Assembly: GCA_011503125.2 (NCBI GenBank) | Contig: WWBZ02000051.1 | Location: 372,001-436,000 of the forward strand | Direction of reading: 5' to 3' | Source: Botryosphaeria dothidea | Lineage: Eukaryota > Ascomycota > Dothideomycetes > Botryosphaeriales > Botryosphaeriaceae | DNA length: 64,000 nucleotides | Part shown: in pieces, positions 25,195 to 36,353 of the stretch | Numbering within the stretch: position 1 is the first letter of the stretch | Layout: each line of letters opens with the position of its first letter | The notes under the pieces: generated by a model | The model's database searches: none | Told to the model about the DNA's origin: nothing | What the model saw: the letters and a program-made list of their open reading frames with translations, nothing else | Position numbers and translations under genes: made by a program

Positions 25195-26235
25195 CTACGT
25201 GTGTTGAGAACCCTCAAAGTGCAAAGTTGTGTATTCAGGCGGCAAGCGCTTATCGGGACGGTTGTGAAAGAAAATGATATAACAGGCTGGACGCTAGTTA
25301 GCTGATATCTGGAGCAGCAGCCCTTAAGTCTGCAGCCCAAAACAAATTACTTACCCAGCAATGCAAGGTCATCTATCATCGATCCAAACCATTTGTCGTC
25401 GAAAAACACGGCAAGGTAGAGAGAAATCAGTACAGCCCGCATCTGGATTTGCAAGTCAGTTATTTCGAGCCACAGGAACTTGAGCTATCATTCTGACAGC
25501 TTACCGCGAGGATCACTTCGATGAAAATTGCTATGTAGAGAATCCGTCTCCATGGCGCCTCTCTCTCCGAAAGCAATGGCTGATTTTCTGGAACTGTCCA
25601 GCTTTTGCTGCGCCGTACGTAACCAAAGGCTGTGGTGAAGAAGTAGAGGTAAAACGGCATTTGGAGGGCAAGAACCAGATATTGCCGACCATCAGGCATC
25701 GAACAAACCGCAACAAAGACTGTCGAACTCAGCACCAGCAGAACTTGCCCGATATGCGTGTCTCGGGAACATCGCTTGGCGAGCTCAGGTGATTGAGCGG
25801 GCATCGCCCACCAAAGGGTGCGGAAGAATGTCATGAACGCCGTAAGAGAAAGGAGGGCGGCGCCCAAGCTACAACCCGAAGTACATGTAAGCTTCACCGA
25901 TGAGAAGAAAGGAACAAGAGGGTTTAAACGCACTCAATCAAGCCGGCGAACGCAGAAGGCGCCAGCTTTTCCGACGGGTCGCCGTCGTTGATTGGAGACA
26001 AGTTGCGCAGGAGACAGCCAACTCCGATTATTGGGCCGGCAACCATCGAAGGCCATGTATACCAGGTACGGCTCCATGCCATCTCTACTTCGCAAACTAT
26101 CCCGAAGCAGACAAAGAGCAGCGGGATCAGCATGAACCTGACGAATGCAATCGCGATGATAAGAACCTCCCAACCACGGCCGTATTCATTGTGTTCGAGG
26201 CCGACTGTAGGGGTTATTTGGACTTTCGGAGACAT
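25195..26235 (-). CDS. Multi-pass membrane protein of unknown function
   Basis: Four exons (25934-26235, 25505-25868, 25355-25442, 25195-25286) join in frame to 281 residues, with clean introns (GTGCGT...TAG, GTAAGC...CTGAC...CAG, GTAAGT...CTAAC...CAG). The product has about six hydrophobic segments: roughly 20-45, another before residue 80, then near 110-125, 145-165, 170-190 and 205-235, the last split by an exon junction. There is no signal peptide and no recognised catalytic motif. It lies at the edge of the accessory block, about 0.9 kb upstream of and divergent from a small DUF4267 membrane protein; a shared promoter region is possible. Fungal-specific transporter-like or TLC-like proteins are alternatives I cannot distinguish. 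Confidence 0.8.
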
Positions 26236-27162
26236 CGCTGAAGGTGTTGCATATGCAAGCGAGACTGTTGGGGTGGGCTGTGTCCGATGTCACCTGAACC
26301 AGGCTTATTGAATCGGGTGGAGCCTGAATCCTACGAGAAGTTCGTAAGCGGGCGGAGTCGCGTGCTCCGCAGATCATTCAGATCATCGATGCCCTTGGCG
26401 ATTGATGTTTCGCCTCACCAAGCAGCTGAAATGAGTAGCTTGGGCTGATGTCTAGCTTTTCGGAAGTGTTATAGGTAGCTGCTCGGCCATGGTCGCAATA
26501 TGCAGCGGCTGGTGGCCTTGGTAGACTCGCCAATGTCCGTTCCGTAGTCTTTGTAGCTTCACTGAAAAAGCTCGCAGATGCGGGCTTAAATCCCTGCAAA
26601 GCCCCTGTGTGCTGTGGAGCTGCATGTGATCAAATGAAGTTAGAAACATCGTTGCTCCGCCCGGAAGAGTAGAGGTCCGGGGAGAGTAGAGCGAACCCTT
26701 TTCGCAACCACTTGTTACTGTTTCACTTAGTCTAGTACTATAATACAGATCTAGCGAGCAGTTCATCATACAACTTACGGTGAGAAACATGGTGTGAAGT
26801 TTGTTATAACATGAAAATTGAAATTGATCAAGGCCAGATTGATCTACCAGGAATTACCAAAGAGGTGGAATAGAAAATTCTCGACGGCAAAATAATCTCC
26901 AGAACCAGAGTTTTCAACCGTAATAATAGCGCCTCAGCCAGCTGAAAACAATGTCCAAAATGAAGTATAATAGTCTGCCGATAATTAAAAGAAAGAAACC
27001 CAGCATGACCGTGGAAATGAAAAGTAGGGTATGGATCACTGCCGACGGAGCATGCAGTATCCGGTAATGCTTACTTTTACATCTCCAAGTCATCTCAAAA
27101 ACTACCCCGTGCTACACTTTGAAAGGACTAATACTACATCGTTCCCACTCTGTCCAACTGCT
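26236..27162. promoter_or_regulatory. Divergent intergenic region
   Basis: About 0.93 kb between two divergent membrane-protein genes. It is AT-richer than the flanking conserved genes. No convincing gene; an open frame at 26452-26790 on the minus strand lacks any recognisable feature. Confidence 0.45.
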
Positions 27163-27537
27163 ATGGCTTCTCTTCCATCCTTCCCGCAAGCCTTCAGCTA
27201 TGCGATCGGCGGCGCCGCCGCCACAGCAGACTTCTCAGCCTTGTCCAAACACACCGCGCCATCGTACACCCGCAGCTTTGGACTTCCTGACCGGGCTTCC
27301 TGGTATCATTTTATTGGAGTCATGGGCGCTCGCAATGTTGCTATCGGCCTTTCCATGATGTCATTCGCCTTCAGGGAAGATTGGAAGGGAGTGGGGACAT
27401 TGATGACATGTTCAACGTTCTGTGGCCTTGTTGACACCGTCATCACATGGAAGTATGGTCGCAGGGAGTCAAGCTATGTTCATATAGCGGGTACAATGGT
27501 TATGGCAGTTGGAGGGTGGTTTCTGTTGTCTGTGTAG
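27163..27537 (+). CDS. DUF4267-like small membrane protein
   Basis: Intronless, 124 residues. Four hydrophobic segments fit the DUF4267 family of fungal and bacterial four-helix membrane proteins. Typical features are the phrase GARNVAIGLSM near residues 56-66, a Gly/Ala-rich first helix, and a charged GRRESS segment before the last helix. Function is unknown; members are often found in accessory or secondary-metabolism loci, so their presence here fits the accessory block. The start was taken at 27163 because the upstream in-frame extension to 27031 is not hydrophobic and does not match the family N-terminus. Confidence 0.8.
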   Translation: MASLPSFPQAFSYAIGGAAATADFSALSKHTAPSYTRSFGLPDRASWYHFIGVMGARNVAIGLSMMSFAFREDWKGVGTLMTCSTFCGLVDTVITWKYGRRESSYVHIAGTMVMAVGGWFLLSV

Positions 27538-27904
27538 CATGGATGCGCTCCTGGATTTGCTGAGTTGCTGGTTCAAGATACCAAAAAAGGATTAAGATGT
27601 AACATTCTTCCTCGAACAAACTTTACAGATCATAGCCTTCTTATCAAAACAATTTCAAAGGCTCTCGTCATATCAAAAAGAATCTTGAAATCCTCTCAGA
27701 GTCATCTGCGAACCCGCGATTAGGGAACGTTGCACACCTCGTCGGGTAGATACTAAGGGAAGCGCCTTCCAACCCTCCGCACGCCGAAGGCGCCCGGAGA
27801 TTCTCCACACCATCAGCGCCCCGGCACGTTGATTTCGCCGGGGCGTTACCACGTAGCTACGCCAGTATCGAAAATACTCACCTAGCATTTGCCATTAATC
27901 CCCA
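27538..27904. other. Convergent intergenic region
   Basis: About 370 bp between the 3' ends of the DUF4267 gene and the AAA-lid gene. Nothing recognisable. Confidence 0.5.
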
Positions 27905-29436
27905 CTACTCTTGGCCGCTACTGCTACTCTCACTACTGCTATCGACTTCACTATCGCTCTCCTCAGAACTGGTTTCCTTCTTTGGTTCCCGCTTTTTCTT
28001 CTGCTTGTCCTTTCTCTTCGTGCCTTCAGTGTCAACTGAGATATACTTTTTCTTATCCTTCTTCTCTTTCTTCGGCACAGGCGTCTCATCAGAAGACGAT
28101 GAAGAAGTATCACTCTTCTTCTTTCTCTTCTCCTTCTTCCCTTCGAATGCTCTGGTTTCATCTTTGGTAGTTGACTGTTGGTTTACAGCAGGTCTTGTAG
28201 GCAGCATACCGAACCCTCTTGCCGCTGGAAATCCAGACATGGGCATTGCTCGTGGCACTTGCTGTGTCGAACCTTCCGGCTGCCAGTCGGCCCGCTCTTC
28301 ATTGAAGACAGCTTGTTCTTCAAACGCTTTTCCACCGTGCGCATCTTTGAGATAGTCATAATAGTTCTTCGTGATGGTAGCCACCTGCTCGAAATGCCGG
28401 CGCTTCAGCTCCGCCTTCTTGAATCTCTTGTGGGTACCAGCTTCGGCTTCGCTGGCACCAGCCCTCCGAATTTTCTCGATGCGGTCGTAGTGAGCCAAAG
28501 CCAAAGCCGTTTGGAAGGCATTGCGAATCTGGCGCCCATTCCATGCGCTGCTGGGGGTGTCCTCCCCTGGTGGAGGAGTGTTTTCTCGGAAGTGTTGAAC
28601 CGCATAGTCCAAAAGCGTATCCTTGTCGAACTTGATGGCAATATCAGCGTTCTTGTTGTTGTGCTTGATTTTCTTCAGCGAGTTCTCCCAGATCTTCTTC
28701 GTAGATCTCTCGTCCAAAGCGGGGTAGAAAAGAGGGACATGTATGCGTGATGCAAAGGCTTCGTCGATGACGCCAACTTCGGTGTTTTGCTCTTCGTTCT
28801 CAGCAACGTCATCCTGCTGTGGGTGCTCGCTCTCTTCCTGTACCCCTTTTGAGGCTTCCTCGGGTGGAGGGATTTCTTCCTTCTTGCCGTCCTCAGAAGA
28901 ACTGTTGGCGGAATCCTCTTTGGTGTCATCAGCCTTGGAAGCTCCTCTGGTTGTGTCATTCACCTCATCGCTCGGGGCTTCTTTGGAGACTTTCTTGTCC
29001 TCACTTTCACTGGGAGGCTGGATGACGGTCTTGTAATAGATCACAAGTACATTTGAGCGGGTTTCAGGACGATTGAACCCTTTGAGTGGTTGCCACTCCT
29101 CCATCGGAAGGCGTCTGACGTTCGTATCCAATTCGTGGGGCTTTTTCTCGACCTTTTCGCTTTCTTCGTCCTGACTACTGAAAATCGTTGTCAATCAAAA
29201 CTGTATGTGACGCATTTGGATGGGCTTGCTTACCTTCCATCTTTAGCTTCAGTCTGTTTGGATAGTTTTTCTACCTTTGTCTCCAATTGCACCATTTGCG
29301 ACTTGAGCTGTAATATTTGTGTCTCGAGATCAAGGCTCTCGGACGCTGACTCAACTACTCCAGTGTCTGCCAGTTCATCTCTCTTGTTCGAGTTGCCTTT
29401 CTCATTCTCATTTGCCTTTGTGTTGTTGTTCATCAT
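27905..29436 (-). CDS. AAA-ATPase relative lacking the ATPase core (C-terminal lid retained)
   Basis: Exons 29234-29436 and 27905-29177 join in frame (GTAAGC...CAG) to 491 residues. The N-terminus has a short coiled coil (residues about 35-65), then a segment around VRRLPMEEW that resembles the start of large fungal AAA proteins. A long acidic linker follows. It then enters abruptly the region that normally follows the Walker motifs: IDEAFASRIHVPLFYP (arginine-finger/sensor area), an ERSTKKIW helix and the WNGRQIRNAFQTALALA sensor-2 helix of the fungal AAA+ lid domain. No Walker A (GxxGxGKT) or Walker B is present. The C-terminus is a Lys/Glu/Ser-rich tail with many SSSS runs. Full-length relatives are about twice as long. 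The frame is open and spliced, so it may be expressed, perhaps as a non-catalytic partner; alternatively it is a young internal-deletion derivative on its way to becoming a pseudogene. Confidence 0.75.
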
Positions 29437-30205
29437 GAGTGTTGCAGGTGTAAGGGCCGAGCTCAGTCAAAATTCTCGTGCATTGACTCTTGAAAGTACA
29501 AGAATTGGCAACGTGGATGTTGGCGAAGGAAGAACGTGCAAGCTGTCGTCCACATCTCCACACATTGAGCCATTAACACAGTCTTGTTTTTATTCGTAAG
29601 ACATTTGTGCAAGGGTGTCGAATTCCGCGACTGCGCTATCCTTCCCCACGCGGTAGGTGATGAGCTGACGCTGACGCAAGCCAACAACCTTCATTGAATG
29701 CGCGCGATCGAGCTGAACACCTGAGCTTTTTTTCAGCCAGCCAGGTTTGTGCGGCATCAGGCTATCTTTGCCTCCAAGGCGTTGCCTTTGCGGCGTTCGC
29801 CACCTCCAACTGGCGGGTAATCCTGTGCTTTTCGGGAACCTTGCCGCCTGCGTAACATTCAGCCTTGCACACCCAATAATGAAATTAAAGCCACGGGACG
29901 AATGATTAGAGAGAGATAAAACCTGAAATTTCATGTGCACCACGGGAGCGGTAAGCTGCTGCTGCCTGGCTGCGGGGCTGGTCAAGCATCAGCAAACAAG
30001 GGATTTGTAAACACTTATGTGCTGTGTTAAGTGATCGGCTCCTCAAATTGGCCTTGCAAGAGGCTGAGGAGCTAACTGTTCAATTCGGCCTCTCAGCCCC
30101 AGAGGGAAGAGAAGCGAAGCCTATCTCTGCCAAATCTTTCTCCTTTATTTTGCCTTTCCGCTACCTCTGTTGACCTCTTTCTCTAAAGTGATACCGATAC
30201 TCAGA
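29437..30205. other. Intergenic region upstream of the decayed NACHT-like gene
   Basis: About 0.77 kb between divergent genes. No supported gene; a 131-codon minus-strand frame at 29590-29985 has no recognisable feature. Confidence 0.45.
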
Positions 30206-32423
30206 ATGGAAGAGGAAGAAGCAGCCGCGGCTACTCAACCGCCCCCATCGGCCAGGCAGCTTTCTTTTCGGGATGCAGTTTTGACGTACATGCAACGTCG
30301 TATGGATGGATCGGTCCATCCGGCTTTCAACACTCAGCGGAAATTGACGGCCAAATACGAATCGGCATCAGGAGAACTCTCAGTAGTGCGGCAAGAGAGA
30401 TATGCCGCTGGGTAAACTGTTCTGGAAAATGTTCTTCCGGGCTTGCTGCTGACTTTTCCCAAGTCTTGAGATTTCAAACATCCGCTCAAAGGCTTTGTGA
30501 GTTGCAGTACACATTCGACGCATTAGAATTTTGTCTAAACATTATAGGACAAACGACGAGCTCAACAAAATCTATTCCGGAGTTGAGACTGCGCAGAAAC
30601 AGCTCGTCGAGGTGATGAACGATTTCCAAGTATCGGTCGGGCGGAAGAAGGATATCGACATTGATCCAAATGGCTGTCATACACTTGATGAGATTGAAAG
30701 AATGTTGGATAATGCATCAGAAGTCCTCGTAGAGGCCGAACATGGCTATTCTGTCGAGAAGACAAAGGGAGCGTGGGGCCGCATCAGAAGCGGGTTGCGG
30801 AGCTTTTCCAGACACGCCAACAACGCAAACTTCTTCATCTCCCTTATAACCCTCGGAAGGGAACTATCTGTCATCCCTGTCTGGAGGGCTCAAGCTTGTA
30901 TGTGCGGTAGGTAAAGAAAGCCCCCATTACTGGATTCCTCACAGGTGGGACGCCGCTGATGGGATTTATAGGCAGCCACCAGACTTGGCACAGTGCGGAT
31001 TGCCATCTCGAATGCACTGGAGGAAATACCTGCGCTGTTGAGTGATAAAGGACAGCTGCTTCAACTGATAGATCCATACGGCGTCCCCGAACTTCTTCAT
31101 CAGAGAAACGCAGCCCTTTCAGTTTCTATACTGCACGCGATCTCAGCCATGATCAAATGGTTTCAAGCGAAATGGACCAAGTCTATCCGTAAGAAGATGT
31201 AGAATACGGAATCAGAGGAAAGTCGAATGCTGATGCCCTCCCAGAAAAGTTTGGCAAAGTCCTGCTCAAACCGGCAACAGCTTTTGAGGAAGAGATAATT
31301 GAGCTTCTACAAAACATCAACAAGAAAGCCACGCAGTTCAAGGTTCAAGCTGATATCTCTTACAAAGATATCGATTTACAGAACACGGGTCAGACCAAAG
31401 CTCTGATGGTAAGGATGGTGGATGAGAATGAGTATAGACATAGCATGGGTAAGCTCTACTTGGTAAATTGTCTGGAATTTGAAGGCTCAGCTAAACTATT
31501 TAACGGAGTGAAGTGGTCAGAAAGATTGATTCTACGTCAATTGATATGAATCGAAACATGGAGCACTTTCAGGACTCCCTTGCTAAGGCAATAAGCGGAA
31601 TCTATGACATGTTAATCAGCGATCCGGAAAGAGCACAATCAGTCTGTGAGTATAACAAGACATGCTTATAGGTCACCATCTGACTTCCAGACAGTCACGA
31701 GACGACCTTCTCCAGAGTTCCAAGAGCAAGAAATCATTGACGCCTACGGATACGACCCATACCTCCTGGGTGAGGACTGTCAGAGACTCCTTGAAATCGT
31801 TCAAAATATGGACGTAGACACTCAGCCCCGGGTCTAAAATCGTAACGCTGGCCTTTTTCTGTGGGGAGCACGTCAACCAGAGGAAAGATCAATACGCAAG
31901 TCCTTGCAAGATGGTGTTGCTCTTGATCCTGCAGCTTTTAGAGCAGCAAGCATACCATAAACGCGAGACGCACCCTCAAGTCCTCGACTACATGGCCAAA
32001 GACCTGGACATCAATCGTATCGATGATCTGCTCGGCCTCTTTCAGGCAATATCGGTGCATCTTCCGCAAGATATCATGGTATTCATCGTGATTGATGGTA
32101 TAAGCCATTTTGAAGATGGCAGTCGCAGAAGCGAAGCAATGGATGCCATCCGTGGCTTACTGGCGCTGGTCGAAAATGGGAGTGGACCTTCAGTTAAATT
32201 ACTCGTCACCAGTCCCGCGTCAACACGGTCTACTTGGAAGGTTTTTGGGAGCTTCAAATCTTCCTCGACAAGGATAGCAGTCTTGACGCTCAGGCACAGA
32301 TATTCCGGTCGGGTGGGGTTCAAAGCTTTGGGGTGGACTCTGGATGTAGGCGAAAGTATAGCCTGCCTGCAGGATGACAGGAACGCTTACTCAACGGGAT
32401 CTTCTGTCAAAGATTGGATTTGA
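30206..32423 (+). pseudogene. Decayed fungal NACHT/STAND-like gene
   Basis: The pieces read like one protein of the fungal DUF7708/NACHT-associated type, but no single model stays open. Exon 1 (30206-30412) and the next exon (from 30549) join through GTAAAC...CTAAAC...TAG. Near 30848-30855 the frame must shift by one base to move from NANFFISLI into PSEGNYLSSLSGGLKLV, the family-typical segment. Exons 30972-31188, 31245-31448 and 31514-31645 then join well, the last through an AAG acceptor. The next segment (GYDPYLLGEDCQRLLEIV, ending in a stop at 31835-31837) is out of phase with the preceding donor. The final part (from about 31840, with LPQDIMVFIVIDGISHFEDGSRR, a Walker B-like strand) lies in yet another frame, and the usual segment with the P-loop appears to be missing. 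At least three disruptions make a functional product unlikely unless the assembly is wrong. Confidence 0.65.
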
Positions 32424-34189
32424 TCTGAGAAAAGCTCTCGTGTGGGCCCACGTCCCCAGATTTCTGTATCTATCTCAACGGATTCTACCGCGAAGAGATG
32501 TCCCCTTCAGCGAGTTTTTCATAAAGACCTTCCTTGAGAAACAGGCATGGCTGATTCCTCACCGGACTGTCTGATTCTCGGAGGGCCGAGTTTTCATACA
32601 ATATTTGGAGCGTGAGACATTCGCAATAGGATGAGACCCTCAATTCCCTCAAAAGACCGCCCAAGCCGTGCAAGCCGGGTGTGTTGCGTTATCTGGCCTG
32701 GCTTTGTGAACGATATGTACTTTTGTGACGGTAACATCCTGCAATGCCTTGATCCGGACTCCAAATTCTATCATGGTCTTGGGCGAGGGACCCATGCGAT
32801 TTGATTTGGCATATTTCGTAGTTGTGACCAGGTTCGATACATTCCTGGGTTGCGAGGTCATTAACTCCGAAGTCATAATCAATAGCTCGAACAAACACGG
32901 GCGCCTCAATAGCGATTTCCTCGAATGAAACGAAGCTGACCACGCGATTACCGAGATCCTACGACGCAGCAATCGATGGGTGGAATACTGGACCAACCGG
33001 AAGGTCTCGTTTTCGGAAACAGTTTGACGGAGGAAGTGCGAAGTTGAAGACGATTTGACGGAACTTCGTACTGTGATGATTACGCATCTCTCCAACCATC
33101 TATCGTTGATCAGTACGGCAGCCTCCTCATTGCCGTTCATAAGATGCGGAGGTAATTTTTAACATGTCATATACTAATCATTCAGAGTTTAAGGTTTGAC
33201 GTTTTGGGTAGCATATCTGTAACATTTTCCTAATCGGGCTCAGCACAATCTTCTTGCGGCAGTCTGCACTACTAGTGCTGGAAACACCATCATGATTCAC
33301 TATGGTCTTGTAAACTGCCAGTTCAACCCGTCAACATGGATTAAGCTAATCCTGCACGTCAGAGTAGCCTATGGTCAACCAAAGGTGTTGTTGCATCCAG
33401 GTCAGAAAAATGGTTGGACTAAGGCAACGTAATGTCGCAATGATCTACGGCAGCCGCTCAAGCCATGATCCAAACACAGCAATGCATCCAAAAATAATTT
33501 TCCATTCTTCCCCCGCACGGAAACCCTAGTAGAGAGACCATCAGGAGACTACGAAAACGCACACACCGACAACCCGATAGTCTAAGACAAACCCGTACCG
33601 CTTATAGTGTTGAAGTGCCATGAGCCAGTGCTCCGAAAAACAGTTGTCTGTGTTTCCAAAAAAGCTAGTGATGTCGCACAGCCAGGTCAGCGCTAGCTCA
33701 GCAACGTCGCATCAAGTCGGGCGACACGGACACAGCCACTTTTACAGTGCACGGCAGCGCTGGCAGGCAACATCACCTGCAAGTCATCGTCCGTGTTCGA
33801 GAAGGATTTGGCGTCTCGGGTTTTTCATTGAATCCTACTGCTGCGCTGTCTTCAGCACCGGCGGAGCTCAATCCCCGTACATAACACTGCCTCGAGTGAG
33901 CTGCACGAAGGATCTGGCCAGTTCTGTAAGCTTTAAATGCTCGTGCGACAACGGGAGGCTGGTTGTTTGCCATCACCTCAGTAGCTCTGGTTAGACATAC
34001 CACCGCGCTTCACTCACCAACATTTGGGAATACTTCCCCACAACACCACCGCTGTATAAGAACGAAGACTTCCGCTCACTAGCAAACCCGCCAATTTCCA
34101 TCCAAACACACCTCACTCCGCCTACGCGACACACCCACAACACGAAACAATCAAACCACCCACCACCCACAACTCCAAACCCAGCAACC
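32424..34189. other. Gene-poor accessory stretch
   Basis: About 1.8 kb after the decayed gene. Short frames at 32374-32574 (+) and 32649-33140 (-) may be leftover C-terminal coding sequence or chance; neither has a recognisable domain. The sequence is AT-richer with many stop codons. From 34020 the CA-rich leader of the next gene begins. Confidence 0.45.
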
Positions 34190-34897
34190 ATGCGCTTCAC
34201 CACCCTCCTCACCACCAGCATCCCCATGACCATGGCGGCCGCCGCTGCAGTCCTCCCGCGCAGCGCCCCACCCGCCCTCTCAACCTCCACGGCCTTCAAG
34301 CTCATCGCCAACGTCCTCTCCCTCAACGACCCGCTGGCCATCAACGGCTACGAGCTCAACCGCTTCGTCATGAACTCCGACACATGCACCAACGTGCTCG
34401 CCCTCTCGCCGCCCGCCGAAGGTACGCCCGCATCCTCCCCTCCCCTCCTCCAAAAAAAAAAAAATACCTAACGCTCCCCACCAGGCTCGCGTTTCCACGC
34501 CACCGCCGCCCCGTCCGTCTGGGCGCCGGTGACGTACGACTCCGACCCGGCGAGCGCCTACCTGACGCTGCCGCGCGGCGAGGGCTCGTCGACCGTGCCG
34601 GCCGCGCTGCCCGTCGAGGCCAACTGCGGCGCCGGCGGCACGACGGGCATCGCCGTCGCGCCCAACGCCGACGGCGTGCCCGTGCTCACCTACGGGACCG
34701 GCAGCGGCGGGTGGATGGCGTGTCCGGCGTCGACGCTGGGGACGCAGGTGGGCGGCGACGACGGGGCCGTGTTGGTGGCGATCCGGCGCGGCGGGCAGAG
34801 GCTGTTGGACGGGTGCGAGGAGGTGGAGTTCAAGGCGGTTTGTTATGGGGAGAAGGAGCAGGAGGGCGGGGAGGTGGTCGAGTGTGTTGTTGCTTGA
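34190..34897 (+). CDS. Small secreted protein, DUF7907-like
   Basis: Exons 34190-34421 and 34485-34897 join (GTACGC...CTAAC...CAG) to 214 residues. Residues 1-22 or so form a signal peptide with an Ala-rich core (MTMAAAAAVLP). The mature protein begins with FKLIANVLSLNDPLAINGYELNRF in short motifs typical of DUF7907 fungal secreted proteins (F-x-L-x-A-N-V...N-G-x-E-L). It then runs through Gly/Thr-rich beta-type sequence. Six cysteines in the mature part could form three disulphides. There is no enzymatic signature. It could act as a cell-surface or effector-like protein; that is inference from size and secretion only. GC content is clearly higher than the surrounding AT-rich stretch. Confidence 0.8.
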
Positions 34898-36353
34898 TTG
34901 CGGGGAGTGAGTGAGAGAGGGGACGATGGTGGTGAGATGTTGATGGTGGTGACTTGGTAATTATTTCTTGGATTAGAGTGGCGGAGCAATCGGGTAACCG
35001 GGGGGAAATATTAGTAATTTTGCTTGAAAATGGAGGATGTTGTGGAGGCAGGCCCAGTATGCAGTTGAATGACTTTGTTGACATGGGACTTAACGGTTGC
35101 AGGGTTCTAGGGTCCTAGTCCCGTGATAATGCGAGTCGGTTGGCAAGCGAGGCGAATCATGCCTAAGCGAGCTATATATGGCGGTGTGTTGGTCCTTCGT
35201 GTTGGTGTGGAGCTAAGCCAACCGGTTTACGCGTCTGCGCAGATGGTGGGGTGTTAATGGCGCGTCATGAACGGTTCGGGTATTGACAAACAGATTCTTG
35301 ATCTGATGCCTTCACATGCTGCCGTAGGACGATGTAGAAAAGATAGTCGGCTTCTTATCAAAGCCGGTCCAATTAATTCCATTCCGGCTCTCCTTGAAGC
35401 AACCATCCAATAGTCTCTGTATTGTACTCCCGGACGAAGCCGACTCCCAAAGTATAGATCGCTTGCCCGTCCAATACCTGTAATGAAAAGAGTGTGTGAT
35501 TTATAAGAAACAAGATCCATGACGCCACATGACGGTCTTGAGAAGAAACTTTTCGTATGCGGAGTTAGGGTATAGTGCGAATAGAGGACGTATAGGGTAA
35601 CGAAAAGACATCCCGGATGGAAATCTGACTCCTCTTCATCTCTTAGGAACCTTGGCAGCGGCAACACATTCGACCGTGTGTTTTTCGGTATATAGAGCCC
35701 ATAGGTTTTCGTGGGGAGAGAAATTTCTCGTGCCTTTGGTAGATGGGAAAATGTCAGTTATTTGAAACAGCAATGCTGAAGCAAACTGTCATGAAGCGCA
35801 AGACGGTGAAAGATTGTCTGGTTGATTCCATTCCCAATGCTCTTATGTATGGTAGTCGTGAGGTATATGCATCGCTAAACGGGCATGCTGTAATATGCGT
35901 GTATCTATCATTAATCCATGGGACTTCACAGGCCCTTTTGTTTTCCTGTACTGTATCGACAATATCAGGTAATGCCTTCAGGATCTTCGCTCGGTATAGT
36001 CGGTCGCCGGCGCACCGGTATGCGCATTCCAGGCTCTCGGAATTCTTGTAGAAACTGGGTGCCAAATTGCGAAGGGAAAGCCTCGTATCGATCAGAGCGC
36101 CGGTCGACCCTTGTGAAATGTTTAGCGATGGTCCATAAGAAGGAGAAGGGTGGGATTTGCGCTCGCACCAGTAGACGCTATCGGGGTTGCTATTCTGGAG
36201 CACCGCCCAGATATCTAGGTGCAAACGCGGGTGATTTGTAAGCTTGGGTCCAGAAGAAAATTAAAACATACCGAAAGTTGACGTGACGCTCATGATAATA
36301 AAGGCCATGGAAATCCAAACACCCTCTGCTTAACATGTTCCATGAACTCTGCC
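34898..36353. other. AT-rich region with a possible orphan exon
   Basis: About 1.46 kb between two 3' ends. Mostly AT-rich and rich in stops. A minus-strand segment at 35373-35477 looks like a terminal exon (listed separately). Other minus-strand frames at 35754-36224 and 35965-36168 cannot be joined into a convincing gene. Confidence 0.4.
35373..35477 (-). pseudogene. Possible orphan terminal exon
   Basis: Minus strand: a CTTTTCATTACAG acceptor is followed by a 34-residue open frame that begins VLDGQAIYTLGVGFVREYN and ends with GEPEWN and a TAA stop. The composition is protein-like, unlike the neighbouring frames. I do not recognise the family. The upstream sequence to about 36240 contains further protein-like pieces in several frames, so this may be the 3' end of a degraded gene. 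Confidence 0.3.

Noticed and set aside
32649..33140. 163-codon minus-strand frame after the decayed NACHT-like gene
   Set aside because: No recognisable feature and no splice model; may be antisense of old coding sequence.
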